Shown here: positions 8,887 to 17,443 of the stretch, in pieces | Layout: each line of letters starts with the position of its first letter | Position numbering within the stretch: position 1 is the stretch's first letter | DNA from: Oxalobacteraceae bacterium | GTDB lineage: Bacteria > Pseudomonadota > Gammaproteobacteria > Burkholderiales > Burkholderiaceae_D | NCBI GenBank assembly: GCA_013284265.1 | Contig: JABTBR010000045.1 | Coordinates: forward strand, 1-60,706 | Direction: 5' to 3' | DNA: 60,706 bases | Program-made: the position numbers and the translations under genes | Notes under the pieces: model-generated | The model's database searches: none | What the model saw: only the letters and a program-made list of their open reading frames with translations | What the model was told of the DNA's origin: nothing

Positions 8887-10017
8887 ATGACTTCCAGCTC
8901 TCCCTTTCAGCTCGCCTGGCGCTCGTTCTGGGTGCTCAAAAAGCAGCACGCCGAACCGCTGTGGGCCCAGCTCGCCGTCGGCGCCGCGCTGGCGCTGCCT
9001 ATCGGTTTCGGCATGATGCTGATCAATGGCTTGTTGACGGGCCGGGTGAGCGACCCCGGCTGGTGGCGTGCCTCGCTGCTGTTCAACCTGTTCAGCTGCC
9101 TGTGTGTCGCCTATTCCATGCTGGCGCTCACCCGCGGCGTCGAACAGCTGCTGCCCGCCGCCACCATCGACGCCATTGCCGAAACAGGCGACTGGCGCGC
9201 CGCGCTGACCATCAATGCCATCGCCATCCTGGGCATCGTGCTCGGCGCCGCGCTCAGCCTGAGCCTGTATTCCTGGATCAGCGGCTGGGATGCCTGGGGC
9301 AGTTTTCTGTCCCACCCTGTGGCGAAAACCGAGTTCCTGGCCTTCGTGCTGGTGGTCGCGGCGGCCAACTGGTTCTGGTGGCGCCTGCGCGTCAAGCAGG
9401 ACACCCTGCATCGCCAGACCGTGGAAGCCCAGCTGCGGCTGCTGCAGGCACAGATAGAGCCGCACTTTCTCTTCAACACCCTGGCCAATGTACAAAGCCT
9501 GATCGACCGCGACACCCCGCGCGCCAAGCTGATGCTGGAAACCTTCACCGACTACCTGCGCGCCAGCCTGGGCCAGTTACGCCACACCGACAGCACGCTG
9601 GAAGCGGAACTGGCGATGGTGCGCAGCTATCTGACGCTGCTGCAAATCCGCATGGAAGAACGGCTGCGCTTCGAGATCGATGCCAGCGACGAAGCGCTCG
9701 CCGCGACGCTGCCGACCTTGCTGTTGCAGCCGCTGGTGGAAAACGCCATCGAGCATGGCCTGGAGCCCAAGATCGAGGGCGGCCGGGTGCACATCCGCGC
9801 GCAGGTGGTGGACGGCCAGCTCGCCATCTGCGTCGACGACGACGGCCTGGGCCTCGACGGCGCGCGCCGTCCGCGCCGGCGCGGCAAGGGCATGGCCTTG
9901 CCCAATATCCATGAGCGGCTGCGCACCCGTTACGGCGCCAAGGCGGCGCTGACCTTGACGCCGCAGCCGGTGGGCATGCTGGCCGCGCTGTCCCTTCCTT
10001 ACCGGACGCAGGCATGA
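8887..10017 (+). CDS. LytS/YehU-type sensor histidine kinase
   Basis: This 376-residue membrane protein has four predicted helices (about 31-50, 62-82, 108-130, 150-167), then a His_kinase domain of the LytS group with the phospho-acceptor motif QIEPHFLFNTLANVQ (His193). The C-terminal ATPase part contains PLVENAIEHG (N box) and DDDGLG (G box). The ATG at 8887 was chosen because it starts the first membrane segment; upstream sequence in frame lacks homology and overlaps the previous gene. No periplasmic sensor domain is present, so it may sense the membrane or a membrane partner. It overlaps the LytTR regulator gene by four bases (ATGA), so the two form one two-component system. Confidence 0.92.
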   Translation: MTSSSPFQLAWRSFWVLKKQHAEPLWAQLAVGAALALPIGFGMMLINGLLTGRVSDPGWWRASLLFNLFSCLCVAYSMLALTRGVEQLLPAATIDAIAETGDWRAALTINAIAILGIVLGAALSLSLYSWISGWDAWGSFLSHPVAKTEFLAFVLVVAAANWFWWRLRVKQDTLHRQTVEAQLRLLQAQIEPHFLFNTLANVQSLIDRDTPRAKLMLETFTDYLRASLGQLRHTDSTLEAELAMVRSYLTLLQIRMEERLRFEIDASDEALAATLPTLLLQPLVENAIEHGLEPKIEGGRVHIRAQVVDGQLAICVDDDGLGLDGARRPRRRGKGMALPNIHERLRTRYGAKAALTLTPQPVGMLAALSLPYRTQA

Positions 10018-10781
10018 CGCGCGCCCTGATCGCCGACGACGAACCGCACCTGGCGCTGTATCTGCAGGAACAGCTGGCCTTGCTGTGGCCCGAGCTGGAG
10101 ATCGTGCGCCTCGCGCGCAACGGCAACGAGGCGGCGGCCTGCATCGAGGAATTCGAACCGGAGCTGGCCTTCCTCGATATTCAGATGCCGGGCCTGAGCG
10201 GCCTGGAAGTGGCACAGGGCATCGAAGGCGACACCCGCGTGATTTTCGTCACCGCCTTCGACAGCTATGCGGTGGAAGCCTTCGAGCACAGCGCACTCGA
10301 CTACCTGCTCAAACCCTTGAAAACCGAGCGGCTGGCGCGCACGATAGCGCGCGTCAAGGCGCTGCTTGCGCTGCAGGCAAGCGGCCACGGCGCGCCGCCC
10401 GATGCGCGCCTGTCGCACGCCCTGCAACAACTGACGCGCGGACCGGCAACGCCGGCGCGGCTGCGCTTCGTGCGTGCCGGCCAGGGCGAATATGTGCACC
10501 AGATCGCCGTCAGCGACATCCTGTTCTTCCATGCCGACGATAAATACACCGTGGTGCAGACCGCCGGCGCGGAGCACCTGATCCGCACCACCATCGCCGA
10601 CCTGGCCGCCCAGCTCGATCCCGAGCAATTCTGGCAGGTACACCGCTCCACGCTGATCAATCTGAACTATCTGGCCGGCACGCGGCGCGATGACAGCAGC
10701 CGCCTGTTCCTGCGCATCAAGGGCCATGCCGGCGAGCTGCGGGTCAGCCGCGCCTACGTCCATCTGTTCAAGGCGATGTAG
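10014..10781 (+). CDS. LytTR-family response regulator
   Basis: A 255-residue protein. The receiver domain (residues 1-120) has the acidic pair ADDE, the phospho-acceptor Asp55 in FLDIQMPG and the conserved lysine in DYLLKP. The C-terminal LytTR DNA-binding domain (about 150-250) contains VSDILFFHADDKYTVV, EQFWQVHRSTLINL and RVSRAYV. The start codon overlaps the stop of the kinase gene. LytTR regulators bind as dimers to paired 9-bp sites; the next gene downstream, an exported FGE-like protein, is a candidate target. Very similar pairs are known as LytSR, YehUT and AlgZ/AlgR, and the target cannot be inferred from sequence. Confidence 0.93.
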   Translation: MTRALIADDEPHLALYLQEQLALLWPELEIVRLARNGNEAAACIEEFEPELAFLDIQMPGLSGLEVAQGIEGDTRVIFVTAFDSYAVEAFEHSALDYLLKPLKTERLARTIARVKALLALQASGHGAPPDARLSHALQQLTRGPATPARLRFVRAGQGEYVHQIAVSDILFFHADDKYTVVQTAGAEHLIRTTIADLAAQLDPEQFWQVHRSTLINLNYLAGTRRDDSSRLFLRIKGHAGELRVSRAYVHLFKAM

Positions 10782-10890
10782 CCCGCTGGCGATTCGTCGG
10801 CGCTGCCGTCGATTCGTCGCCTGCCGTTCCCGAGTGCCTGGCTGCTGTGCGATGGTTGCTGCTCCATCCACATCACTCAGGACGCATTCC

Positions 10891-11931
10891 ATGAACCTAG
10901 CCACCTTCCATTTCTCGCTGCTGATGCTGGCAAGCGCGGGCAGCCCCTTGCTGGCCGCCGCCGCGACGCCTATCGTTCCCCCCATGGCCATCATCAAGGG
11001 CGGCGAGTTCGCGATGGGCAGCAGCGCCAATCCGAAGAACGATGGCTATCCCAATTCCGAGCCGGTCCACAAGGTCAAGGTCAAGACCTTCAAGTTATCC
11101 CGCTATGAGCTCACCGTCGGACAGTTCCGCCAGTTTGTCGAGGCCAGCGGATACCAGCTCGATGGCGCGTGCTGGCAACTGGCAAAGAATGACTGGGGCA
11201 TGGAAAGCGGCAAGGCCGGCTGGAACACGCCCGCCAACGCGCCCGGCGACTACCACCCGGTGATGTGCGTGAGCGCCGACGATGCCCACGCCTATCTTCA
11301 GTGGCTGTCCAGGGAGACGGGAAAACATTACCGCCTGCCCAGCGAAGCGGAATGGGAATACGCCGCGCGCGCCGGCAGCGGCAGCCGCTATCCCTTCGGT
11401 GACGATGCGGCCGCCTTGTGCAAGCATGCCAACGTCTACGACCAGAGCGGCAAGGCCGCCATCACCCTGTTGACCGGCAAGAGCAGAAGCGAAATCGCCT
11501 GCGACGACCAGGCCGGGCTGACCACGGTGGTGGGCATGTATGAGGCGAATGCCTTTGGCCTGCATGACATGCTCGGCAACGTGGGCGAGTTTGTCGAAGA
11601 CTGCCAGCATCTGAGCTACGACGGTGCGCCAAAGGATGGAACGGCCTGGACCAGCGGCTGCGAGAAATTCCACGGGGGAGACATGGTCATCCATCGCGGC
11701 GGCAGCTATAACGCCGGGCCGGCCGGCGCCAGCCCGACCTACCGTGCCCACGCGGGTACGGACAACCGCAGCAGCGTGGCCGAAGGCTTCCGCATCGCCG
11801 AGGATATGGCGGGCGAGGAGGAGACCGGCGGCAAGGCAGCGGCCGGCCCGAGCCCGTTCGAAACCGGATTGGCGCAGGCGCAGGCGGCCGAACGTGCGCG
11901 CCGGGCCAAGGTCGTGGCCTCGTCGAAGTAA
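10891..11931 (+). CDS. Exported formylglycine-generating-enzyme-like (FGE-sulfatase domain) protein
   Basis: The ATG at 10891 gives 346 residues with a signal peptide (LLMLASAGSPLLAAAA). The FGE-sulfatase domain then covers residues about 30-300: MAIIKGGEFAMGS, LSRYELTVGQFRQFVEASGY, HPVMCVSADDAHAYLQWLS, YRLPSEAEWEYAARAG, FGLHDMLGNVGEFVEDC, and IHRGGSYNAG. In this superfamily only true FGEs convert cysteine to formylglycine in sulfatases; most bacterial members have other or unknown roles. The C-terminus adds an alanine/glutamate-rich tail. It lies 109 bases after the LytTR regulator on the same strand and may be its target. No sulfatase gene is visible nearby. Confidence 0.85.
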   Translation: MNLATFHFSLLMLASAGSPLLAAAATPIVPPMAIIKGGEFAMGSSANPKNDGYPNSEPVHKVKVKTFKLSRYELTVGQFRQFVEASGYQLDGACWQLAKNDWGMESGKAGWNTPANAPGDYHPVMCVSADDAHAYLQWLSRETGKHYRLPSEAEWEYAARAGSGSRYPFGDDAAALCKHANVYDQSGKAAITLLTGKSRSEIACDDQAGLTTVVGMYEANAFGLHDMLGNVGEFVEDCQHLSYDGAPKDGTAWTSGCEKFHGGDMVIHRGGSYNAGPAGASPTYRAHAGTDNRSSVAEGFRIAEDMAGEEETGGKAAAGPSPFETGLAQAQAAERARRAKVVASSK

Positions 11932-11961
11932 GCGAGCACAAAAAAACAAACCTGAAGCACC

Positions 11962-12001
11962 CGCCTCCCTGATGATGCAACTACCCAGGGCAAGGGAGGC
12001 G
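11962..12001. terminator. Inverted repeat between convergent genes, possible terminator
   Basis: Arms CGCCTCCCT (11962-11970) and AGGGAGGCG (11993-12001) are perfectly complementary with a 22-base loop. It lies between the FGE-like gene and the chemoreceptor gene, which converge. There is no adjacent T-run for the plus strand; a T-rich stretch lies about 14 bases beyond on the minus strand, so termination is uncertain. Confidence 0.4.
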
Positions 12002-12037
12002 AAGTGAGAGCGCTCGCCTTATCCACCTTACCATTGT

Positions 12038-13636
12038 CTAACTCAGCAGCAGACGCTCGCCGCCGGGAGCGAACGCCTGGGCGACCTGCTGATGCGTCAG
12101 CTTGAAGACGCTGACCACCTGCGCCAGTTGCGCGGCCTGATCCTGCATCGCTTTCGCGGCGGCGGCGGCCTGTTCCACCAACGCCGCGTTCTGCTGCGTG
12201 GTCTCGTCGATATGCACGATGGCATTGTTGACCTGCTCAATGCCGGTCGACTGCTCGTGCCCGGCCGATAGCATCTGGCTCATGATCTCGGTGACGCTAC
12301 GCACGCTGGCCACCACCTCCTCCATCGTCGCGCCGGCCTGCACCACCAGCCTGGCGCCGACCTCAACCTTTTCCACCGAGTCGCCGATCAGCGCCTTGAT
12401 TTCCTTGGCCGCCGCCGCCGACCGTTGCGCCAGATTGCGCACTTCCGAGGCCACCACCGCGAAGCCACGGCCCTGCTCTCCCGCGCGCGCCGCTTCCACC
12501 GCGGCGTTCAGGGCCAGGATATTGGTCTGGAAAGCAATCCCATCGATGACGCCGATGATGTCGACGATCTTGCGCGACGATTCATTGATCGACCCCATCG
12601 TGTCGACCACCTGGGCCACCACCGCGCCGCCTTTGACCGCGACATTCGAGGCCGACTCGGCCAGGCGATTCGCCTGCTGGGTATTCGCATCGTTCTGGCG
12701 CACCGTGCTGGTCAGCTCTTCCATCGAAGCCGCCGTTTCTTCCAGCGAACTGGCCTGCTGCTCGGTGCGGGTGGACAAATCGAGGTTACCGGTGGCGATC
12801 TGCGTGGTGGCGCTGACAAACAGTTCCGTGCCCTGGCGCACTTCCGAGACGATGGACGACAAACTGTCCGTCATCTCTTTCAGCGCCTGTGTCAGCTGCC
12901 CCGTTTCATCGGTCGACTTGACGTGGATGGCCACGGTCAGATCGCCGGCCGCCACCTTGCGCGCGATGCCGACGGCCTCGCCCAGGGGTCCGGTGATACC
13001 GCTGGTCACATACCAGGCGGCACCCAGCGTCAACGCGATCGCGGCCACGGATATGGACAGCAGCATGATGGCGGTTCTGGAAAACTCGGCTTTGCTCAGC
13101 ACGACTTCCTCGGCCATTTTTCCCGATTGCAACTCCACCATACCGGTCAGCAGTTTGATATACGCCTTTTCCGTGTCGGCGATCTTGCTGCCCAGCAGCG
13201 CCTTGGCGTCATCGATATTGCCGGCGCTCAGCAGAACGAACAGCGCCTTCTGCGACTCCAGATCCTGGCCGCGCGCCGTGACGATGGCGTTAAAGATCTC
13301 GCGCGCCTTGGGCACATTGATGATCTTGTCGAACTGCTCAAGCAGCTCGCGGTTCTTGGCGCGTAGCGCGCCTATCAACTCCCCCTGCTGCCTCACGCCT
13401 GCGGCGTCGCCCTGAATCACCGCGTTCCGCATATGCTGATGGATCAGCGCGACGTTGTACTTCACTTCCGTGCCCAGCGCGATCTTCCGGTAGCGGTCGT
13501 CGAGCATATTGTCCATCCGCTGTTCAGCGGCGCGATTCCCGGCCAGCGCAATCATCACGATGGCGATCAGCACGGCGGTCATCAGACCGAAGGTGACGCC
13601 AAGGCGTATGCCGATTTTCAAATTTCCGATTTTCAT
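12038..13636 (-). CDS. Methyl-accepting chemotaxis protein with 4HB sensor domain
   Basis: A 532-residue inner-membrane chemoreceptor. Helix 1 spans about residues 10-31 (LGVTFGLMTAVLIAIVMIAL), a four-helix-bundle periplasmic domain reaches about 185, helix 2 follows (TAIMLLSISVAAIALTLGAAW), then a HAMP domain. The cytoplasmic signalling hairpin carries the conserved tip GIAFQTNILALNAAVEAARA. Methylation-region motifs such as EQQASSLEETAASMEEL are present. The C-terminus ends GGERLLLS and lacks an NWETF-type CheR-binding pentapeptide. It is transcribed alone; no che genes are nearby. The ligand is unknown. Confidence 0.95.
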   Translation of the reverse strand: MKIGNLKIGIRLGVTFGLMTAVLIAIVMIALAGNRAAEQRMDNMLDDRYRKIALGTEVKYNVALIHQHMRNAVIQGDAAGVRQQGELIGALRAKNRELLEQFDKIINVPKAREIFNAIVTARGQDLESQKALFVLLSAGNIDDAKALLGSKIADTEKAYIKLLTGMVELQSGKMAEEVVLSKAEFSRTAIMLLSISVAAIALTLGAAWYVTSGITGPLGEAVGIARKVAAGDLTVAIHVKSTDETGQLTQALKEMTDSLSSIVSEVRQGTELFVSATTQIATGNLDLSTRTEQQASSLEETAASMEELTSTVRQNDANTQQANRLAESASNVAVKGGAVVAQVVDTMGSINESSRKIVDIIGVIDGIAFQTNILALNAAVEAARAGEQGRGFAVVASEVRNLAQRSAAAAKEIKALIGDSVEKVEVGARLVVQAGATMEEVVASVRSVTEIMSQMLSAGHEQSTGIEQVNNAIVHIDETTQQNAALVEQAAAAAKAMQDQAAQLAQVVSVFKLTHQQVAQAFAPGGERLLLS

Positions 13637-13924
13637 TGCTCAGCTCCGGTGGATAACAACGGTGACGACAAGAAAAAGAGCATGCGCGGGAACAGCGCGT
13701 GTAAACGCACGGTAAGCCGCTACCGGAAAATTATGCGCCCAATATAAAGCGATGGACCAAGGCTTTTTAGTGCCGCATGGCAGCAAAACCACGCATAAAA
13801 TGTCAAATGAAACATCTTGGCAATATTGCGGACCAAGAAACTGCACCAATAGCTGCGTCCGCGTCCGCTTCCAACGCCAGCAGATTTCCGTCGCAATCCG
13901 ATGCGATGGCAATGCCTATCGGCG

Positions 13925-14485
13925 TCACCCGGCGAACTTGTCCAGCAAATCTTGCGTGCTGGCAATGGCCGCATATTCACCGTCAAGATTCGCCAGCGCC
14001 ATCGCATGCACCTCGTCCGGACTGCGCTGCGTGCCGGCGTAATCGGTCTGGGCGAAAGCGAAGGTCGCATCGGCCACCACCATGGTATCGAAGCCCAGGT
14101 TCCCGGCGGTCCGGGCAGTGGCTTCGACCGAGTTGTTCGTGCTCACGCCAACGATCACAAGACGAGAAATATCCCTGACACGCAGCCAACGTTCCAGACC
14201 GGTATTGATTAAAGCGTCGGGGACATTTTTCTCCAGCACATGCTCCGCTGGCAAAGGTGCGAGTTGATCCTGGAATTCCGCACCGACCTGCCCCGGCCAG
14301 AACAGCGAACCCGGCGTCCTGGACATATGACGAACGTGGACAACAGTGGCGCCCAGCTTGCGCCAGGCATTGAGCAAGCGGGCAATATTCTGCTCAGCCT
14401 CAGGATTGTTACGAGGCCCGGCCGCTGGAGTGGCCATGCCCTTTTGCATGTCGATAATAAGTAATGCTGGCACCGCTGGTTTCAC
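13925..14485 (-). CDS. Isochorismatase-like hydrolase with serine at the usual cysteine position
   Basis: A GTG at 14485 with a GAGGG site seven bases upstream gives 186 residues starting MKPAVPALLIIDMQKGM; longer frames would overlap the ParE gene. The fold is recognised by LLIIDMQKGM (catalytic Asp), the VLEKNVPDALINTGLE segment and VIVGVSTNNSVEATARTAGN with LGFDTMVVADA. In classic isochorismatase and nicotinamidase enzymes the nucleophile is a cysteine in the last motif; here the aligned position reads TNNSVE, so the cysteine appears to be serine. A subgroup with TNNSVE exists as I recall, so this may be a family variant, not decay. It follows the toxin-antitoxin genes by 49 bases. Substrate unknown. 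Confidence 0.8.
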   Translation of the reverse strand: MKPAVPALLIIDMQKGMATPAAGPRNNPEAEQNIARLLNAWRKLGATVVHVRHMSRTPGSLFWPGQVGAEFQDQLAPLPAEHVLEKNVPDALINTGLERWLRVRDISRLVIVGVSTNNSVEATARTAGNLGFDTMVVADATFAFAQTDYAGTQRSPDEVHAMALANLDGEYAAIASTQDLLDKFAG

Positions 14486-14534
14486 AGGCAAACCCTCAAA
14501 GTCGCATTCAAAAACAGATAGCAAGTCCCTTTGT

Positions 14535-14831
14535 CTAGGAACGCGCATATCCGGCCTCTCGTTGGCCACGCACTGCCAACACGTAGACAGTATCGATCTT
14601 ATCCACATACTGATACAGGGCAAGATAGCCGCGCCCCTTGCGTCCAATGACGAGTTCGCGTTTATTATTCGACACGGGGCGTCCGATCAGCGGATTGTGT
14701 GCCAGGACCTCAAATGCCTGCACGATTTCCATGACGCGCATGGCAGCATCAGCGATTTTTTGTTGAAGCTGATACTCCAGGATGCGATCAAAATCCTCCA
14801 GCAACTCTGGCGCCGATTCGACGCGCGCCAT
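14535..14831 (-). CDS. ParE/RelE-superfamily toxin of a toxin-antitoxin pair
   Basis: A 98-residue basic protein with the ParE-type plasmid stabilisation pattern: LEDFDRILEYQLQQK near the N-terminus, AFEVLAHNPLIGRPV in the middle, and GYLALYQYVDKIDTVYVLAV near the end. Toxins of this superfamily inhibit either DNA gyrase (ParE) or translation (RelE); the sequence alone does not decide. It starts three bases after the antitoxin stop codon, the usual antitoxin-first order, so expression is coupled. Confidence 0.88.
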   Translation of the reverse strand: MARVESAPELLEDFDRILEYQLQQKIADAAMRVMEIVQAFEVLAHNPLIGRPVSNNKRELVIGRKGRGYLALYQYVDKIDTVYVLAVRGQREAGYARS

Positions 14832-14834
14832 GGT

Positions 14835-15122
14835 TCAGGCCCGCTTTTTCTTGGCAACTGGGCGTGGGGCCTGCTTGCCTGCAACACGGTCTTCGAGATA
14901 TTGACGCATCTCGCTCCACGCTATCGTTTTTCCCGTGGCGACAATCCTGGCAAAGCGGGCATCGGCTTCGGCGTCGAAGTCGGCCCGCAACTCCTCCATT
15001 TCCGCTTTTTCCACGATCGCTTCAAGAATAAAACCATGTGTCGTCTTACCCGCCCGCTCGGCGGCGCTGGCAATGCGCGCCTTCAAGTCCTCGGATAAGC
15101 GTATCGTCGTTGTAGTTGACAT
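14835..15122 (-). CDS. Ribbon-helix-helix antitoxin
   Basis: A 95-residue protein whose N-terminus is a CopG/Arc-type ribbon-helix-helix domain (TTTTIRLSEDLKARIASAAE, then RAGKTTHGFILEAIVEK). The C-terminal half is acidic then lysine-rich (PVAKKKRA) and would wrap the toxin. The ATG at 15122 is preceded by GGAG and AAGGAGG sequences. A 22-bp palindrome lies 24 bases upstream and is the likely autoregulatory operator bound by the antitoxin and its toxin complex. Confidence 0.9.
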   Translation of the reverse strand: MSTTTTIRLSEDLKARIASAAERAGKTTHGFILEAIVEKAEMEELRADFDAEADARFARIVATGKTIAWSEMRQYLEDRVAGKQAPRPVAKKKRA

Positions 15123-15146
15123 AGTGAGCTCCGCCTCCTTACGCAA

Positions 15147-15168
15147 ATGTAGCACAACAGTGCTACAT
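15147..15168. promoter_or_regulatory. 22-bp palindrome, probable operator of the toxin-antitoxin pair
   Basis: ATGTAGCAC-AACA-GTGCTACAT has perfect 9-base arms and a 4-base spacer. It lies immediately upstream of the ribbon-helix-helix antitoxin gene, where such proteins bind to repress their own operon. Confidence 0.75.
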
Positions 15169-15193
15169 GCGAACGTGCAGCATTGACTATCGG

Positions 15194-15664
15194 CTACCCC
15201 ATGTAAGGTCCCTTGACCTCGCCCCAGCCCCACTTGGGCATGGGCGCGTCCTCGTTCGCCGTGGCGCCGTCCTGCGAGTTGATCACCGCCAGCCGCGAGC
15301 CCCATTCCAGATAGCCGACCAGCGCCGAGCGGAACTCGGGATCGTCGGGAAGGTTCAGCTCATCCGCCGTTTCCAGCAGCAGGCCGACCCAGCGGCGGCG
15401 CTGCTCCTGCACCAGGTGGCGCTTCAAATGCTGCCGGATCATGTGGGCATGGCCGCCGTGCTGCGCCGAGTAGGCGGCCGGCCCGCCCAGCACCTCGCCC
15501 AGGAAGGCCGCCACATGCGCGGGATGATCGTCGCCCATGTGGGCGAACACCGGCCCGAGCAGGGCATCGTTTTTAACGTGCTGGTAAAACCGCGTGCTCA
15601 GCCGGTTCAGGGCCTCGCTACCGCCCACCCACTCATACAAACTTGGAACGCTGTGCTCTGACAT
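15194..15664 (-). CDS. Group II-type truncated hemoglobin
   Basis: The ATG at 15664, with GGAGG eight bases upstream, gives 156 residues. The globin core shows SLYEWVGGSEALNRLSTRFY (B helix with Tyr), the VFAHMGDDHPAHVAAFLGEV segment, GGHAHMIRQH with the probable proximal histidine, and RRRWVGLL with the G8 tryptophan typical of groups II and III. These proteins bind oxygen or nitric oxide and are often linked to NO or peroxide handling. A C-terminal extension (MPKWGWGEVKGPYMG) is longer than the minimal family. The gene stands alone, upstream of the toxin-antitoxin promoter on the same strand. Confidence 0.88.
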   Translation of the reverse strand: MSEHSVPSLYEWVGGSEALNRLSTRFYQHVKNDALLGPVFAHMGDDHPAHVAAFLGEVLGGPAAYSAQHGGHAHMIRQHLKRHLVQEQRRRWVGLLLETADELNLPDDPEFRSALVGYLEWGSRLAVINSQDGATANEDAPMPKWGWGEVKGPYMG

Positions 15665-15886
15665 GGAGCGCCTCCGATTTGTTGTGCCCGACGTCAGCGT
15701 GCCACCACCTGAGTGCAGAGTCAAGATTTGCAATATTACAAAAGCCAGCCCGCCGTTGGGGACGCGAGCGACTAGCGACATGGGAGCAAATTGTATAAAT
15801 GATTAATCTTGTCTACTATGCATAAGCTGGCTGAACTCAACGCTGGCATGCCATGCAGCCCCATTTCTTTGACGAAAGGTGCCTCC

Positions 15887-17296
15887 ATGAACTTCGCTAG
15901 AACCTCTGTCTCCCTTGCCCTCGCTTCCGCGATCGCCCTCCTCCCCGCCCTGGTGCAGTCTCAGGACAAGGCCCCCAAGCCAAGCGACAAGCCGACCAGT
16001 TACGCGCCGGTCGACATCACCGAAGATTTCGCCGTCACCATGGCGCGCATGCAGGCCCAGCGCCCCATCGTCATGAAGCGACAGCGCGACTTGCTGGCGA
16101 TGCGCTACGATCTGGCCGACCGTCCCGCCAAGGGCGTCAGCATGTTCCGCGGCAAGCCGGTGCAGGCCGGCATCCGGGCCAAACTACCCGCCGGTGTGAG
16201 CTGGGAACAACTGGCGGCGATGACACCGGAAGAGATCCGCGACAAGAATCTGTTCCCCAAGGGCTTCTTGCCGCTATCCCATCCCAACCATCCGGAAGGC
16301 GGCATGCTGTTCCCGCAGTTCCACATCGATGAAATCCAGAAACAGGAAGCGCGCAATCTGAACCGCTTCGACCTGGAATTCGACCTGCCCGACCACTTCC
16401 TGCCCGAGTTTCCCGCACCGATATTTTTGACCACGCGCCCCGATCTGGGCGATGTCTCGCAAGGCAAGCTGCTGACCATCGACAACTTCCACGGCATGTT
16501 CAACGGCGTGCTCAATCCCAAGCAGCTGGAAGGTTTGCGCCTGCTGCTGACGCCGTTTCCGCAGCAGCAATTCAACCAGACCGAGGATCGCCGCTCCGAA
16601 CGTCCCAGCCGGGGCGTGAGCTGCTTCGACTGCCACGCCAACGGCCATACCAATGCCTCGACCCACCTGGCCGGCGATGTCCGGCCGCAGGCATTGCGCC
16701 ACCGCATCGACACCCCGACCTTGCGCGGCGTGAACGTGCAGCGCCTGTTCGGCTCCCAGCGGGCCTTGAAAAGCGTGGAAGATTTTACCGAGTTCGAACA
16801 GCGCGCCGCCTATTTCGACGGCGATCCGGTGATCGCCACCAAGAAGGGCGTCAATCCGCTGGAGCGCGGCAGCCAGGTACATTTCATGGCCGAATTCCAG
16901 GAAATCCTGGACTTCCCGCCGGCGCCCAAGCTCAACGTCCACGGCAAGCTCGATCCGAAAAAAGCCACGGAAAGCGAGCTGCGCGGCCAGGCCGTGTTTG
17001 CCGGCAAGGGACAATGCATCAGCTGCCATGCGCCGCCCTATTACTCGGACAATCTGATGCACAATCTGAAGACCGAGCGCTTCTATAAACCGCAGACCAT
17101 CAATGGCCAGCTGGCCGTGGGCGACGGCCCGATCAAGACCTTCCAGCTGCGCGGCATCAAGGAGTCGCCGCCGTATCTGCACGATGGGCGCCTGCTGACG
17201 CTGGAAGACACGGTGGAGTTTTTCAATCTGATACTGGAGACCAAGCTCAGCGCTCAGGAAAAAACCGATCTGGTCGCTTTCCTGCGCACCTTGTAA
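15887..17296 (+). CDS. Exported di-heme c-type cytochrome (CCP/MauG superfamily)
   Basis: The ATG at 15887 begins a signal peptide (SVSLALASAIALLPALVQSQ) of a 469-residue periplasmic protein. Two c-type heme sites are visible: CFDCH at 246-250 and CISCH at 377-381. The domain around them (ETKLSAQEKTDLVAFLRTL at the end, LRGIKESPPYLHDGRLLTLE before it) is that of bacterial di-heme cytochrome c peroxidases and MauG relatives. The N-terminal 200 residues are less conserved. Likely an electron carrier or peroxidase; substrate not inferable. Heme attachment would depend on the CcsB/ResB system encoded further right. Confidence 0.85.
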   Translation: MNFARTSVSLALASAIALLPALVQSQDKAPKPSDKPTSYAPVDITEDFAVTMARMQAQRPIVMKRQRDLLAMRYDLADRPAKGVSMFRGKPVQAGIRAKLPAGVSWEQLAAMTPEEIRDKNLFPKGFLPLSHPNHPEGGMLFPQFHIDEIQKQEARNLNRFDLEFDLPDHFLPEFPAPIFLTTRPDLGDVSQGKLLTIDNFHGMFNGVLNPKQLEGLRLLLTPFPQQQFNQTEDRRSERPSRGVSCFDCHANGHTNASTHLAGDVRPQALRHRIDTPTLRGVNVQRLFGSQRALKSVEDFTEFEQRAAYFDGDPVIATKKGVNPLERGSQVHFMAEFQEILDFPPAPKLNVHGKLDPKKATESELRGQAVFAGKGQCISCHAPPYYSDNLMHNLKTERFYKPQTINGQLAVGDGPIKTFQLRGIKESPPYLHDGRLLTLEDTVEFFNLILETKLSAQEKTDLVAFLRTL

Positions 17297-17335
17297 GCCG
17301 TGGCGAATGCCGTTCAGTTCAGCATGCCGCCGCGC

Positions 17336-17443
17336 TTTTAGAACCCACGGCAAAGAGCCGGAGTCTGACCTCAGGGTCCGGTGAGGGGCTGCGCCCCGCC
17401 GGTCCCGTTGGGACCGGCCCCCGGGGGTATGCCGTGGGTTTTA
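17336..17443 (+). repeat. Intergenic palindromic repeat, copy A (long form)
   Basis: The element begins GAACCCACGGCAAAGAGCC (17341) and ends GGTATGCCGTGGGTTTTA (to 17443), the outer arms being inverted copies. Inside are two smaller hairpins (GGGGCTGCGCCCC and CCGGTCCC-GTT-GGGACCGG). It shares arms with copies B-F and an inner module with copy D in the opposite direction. Its last bases provide the TAA stop codon of the LysR gene on the minus strand. Confidence 0.85.

Noticed and set aside
13637..13924. Intergenic stretch between the chemoreceptor and the isochorismatase-like gene with a 90-codon minus-strand frame
   Set aside because: The frame has no ribosome site or recognisable sequence and a Cys/Trp-rich composition; no gene is supported.
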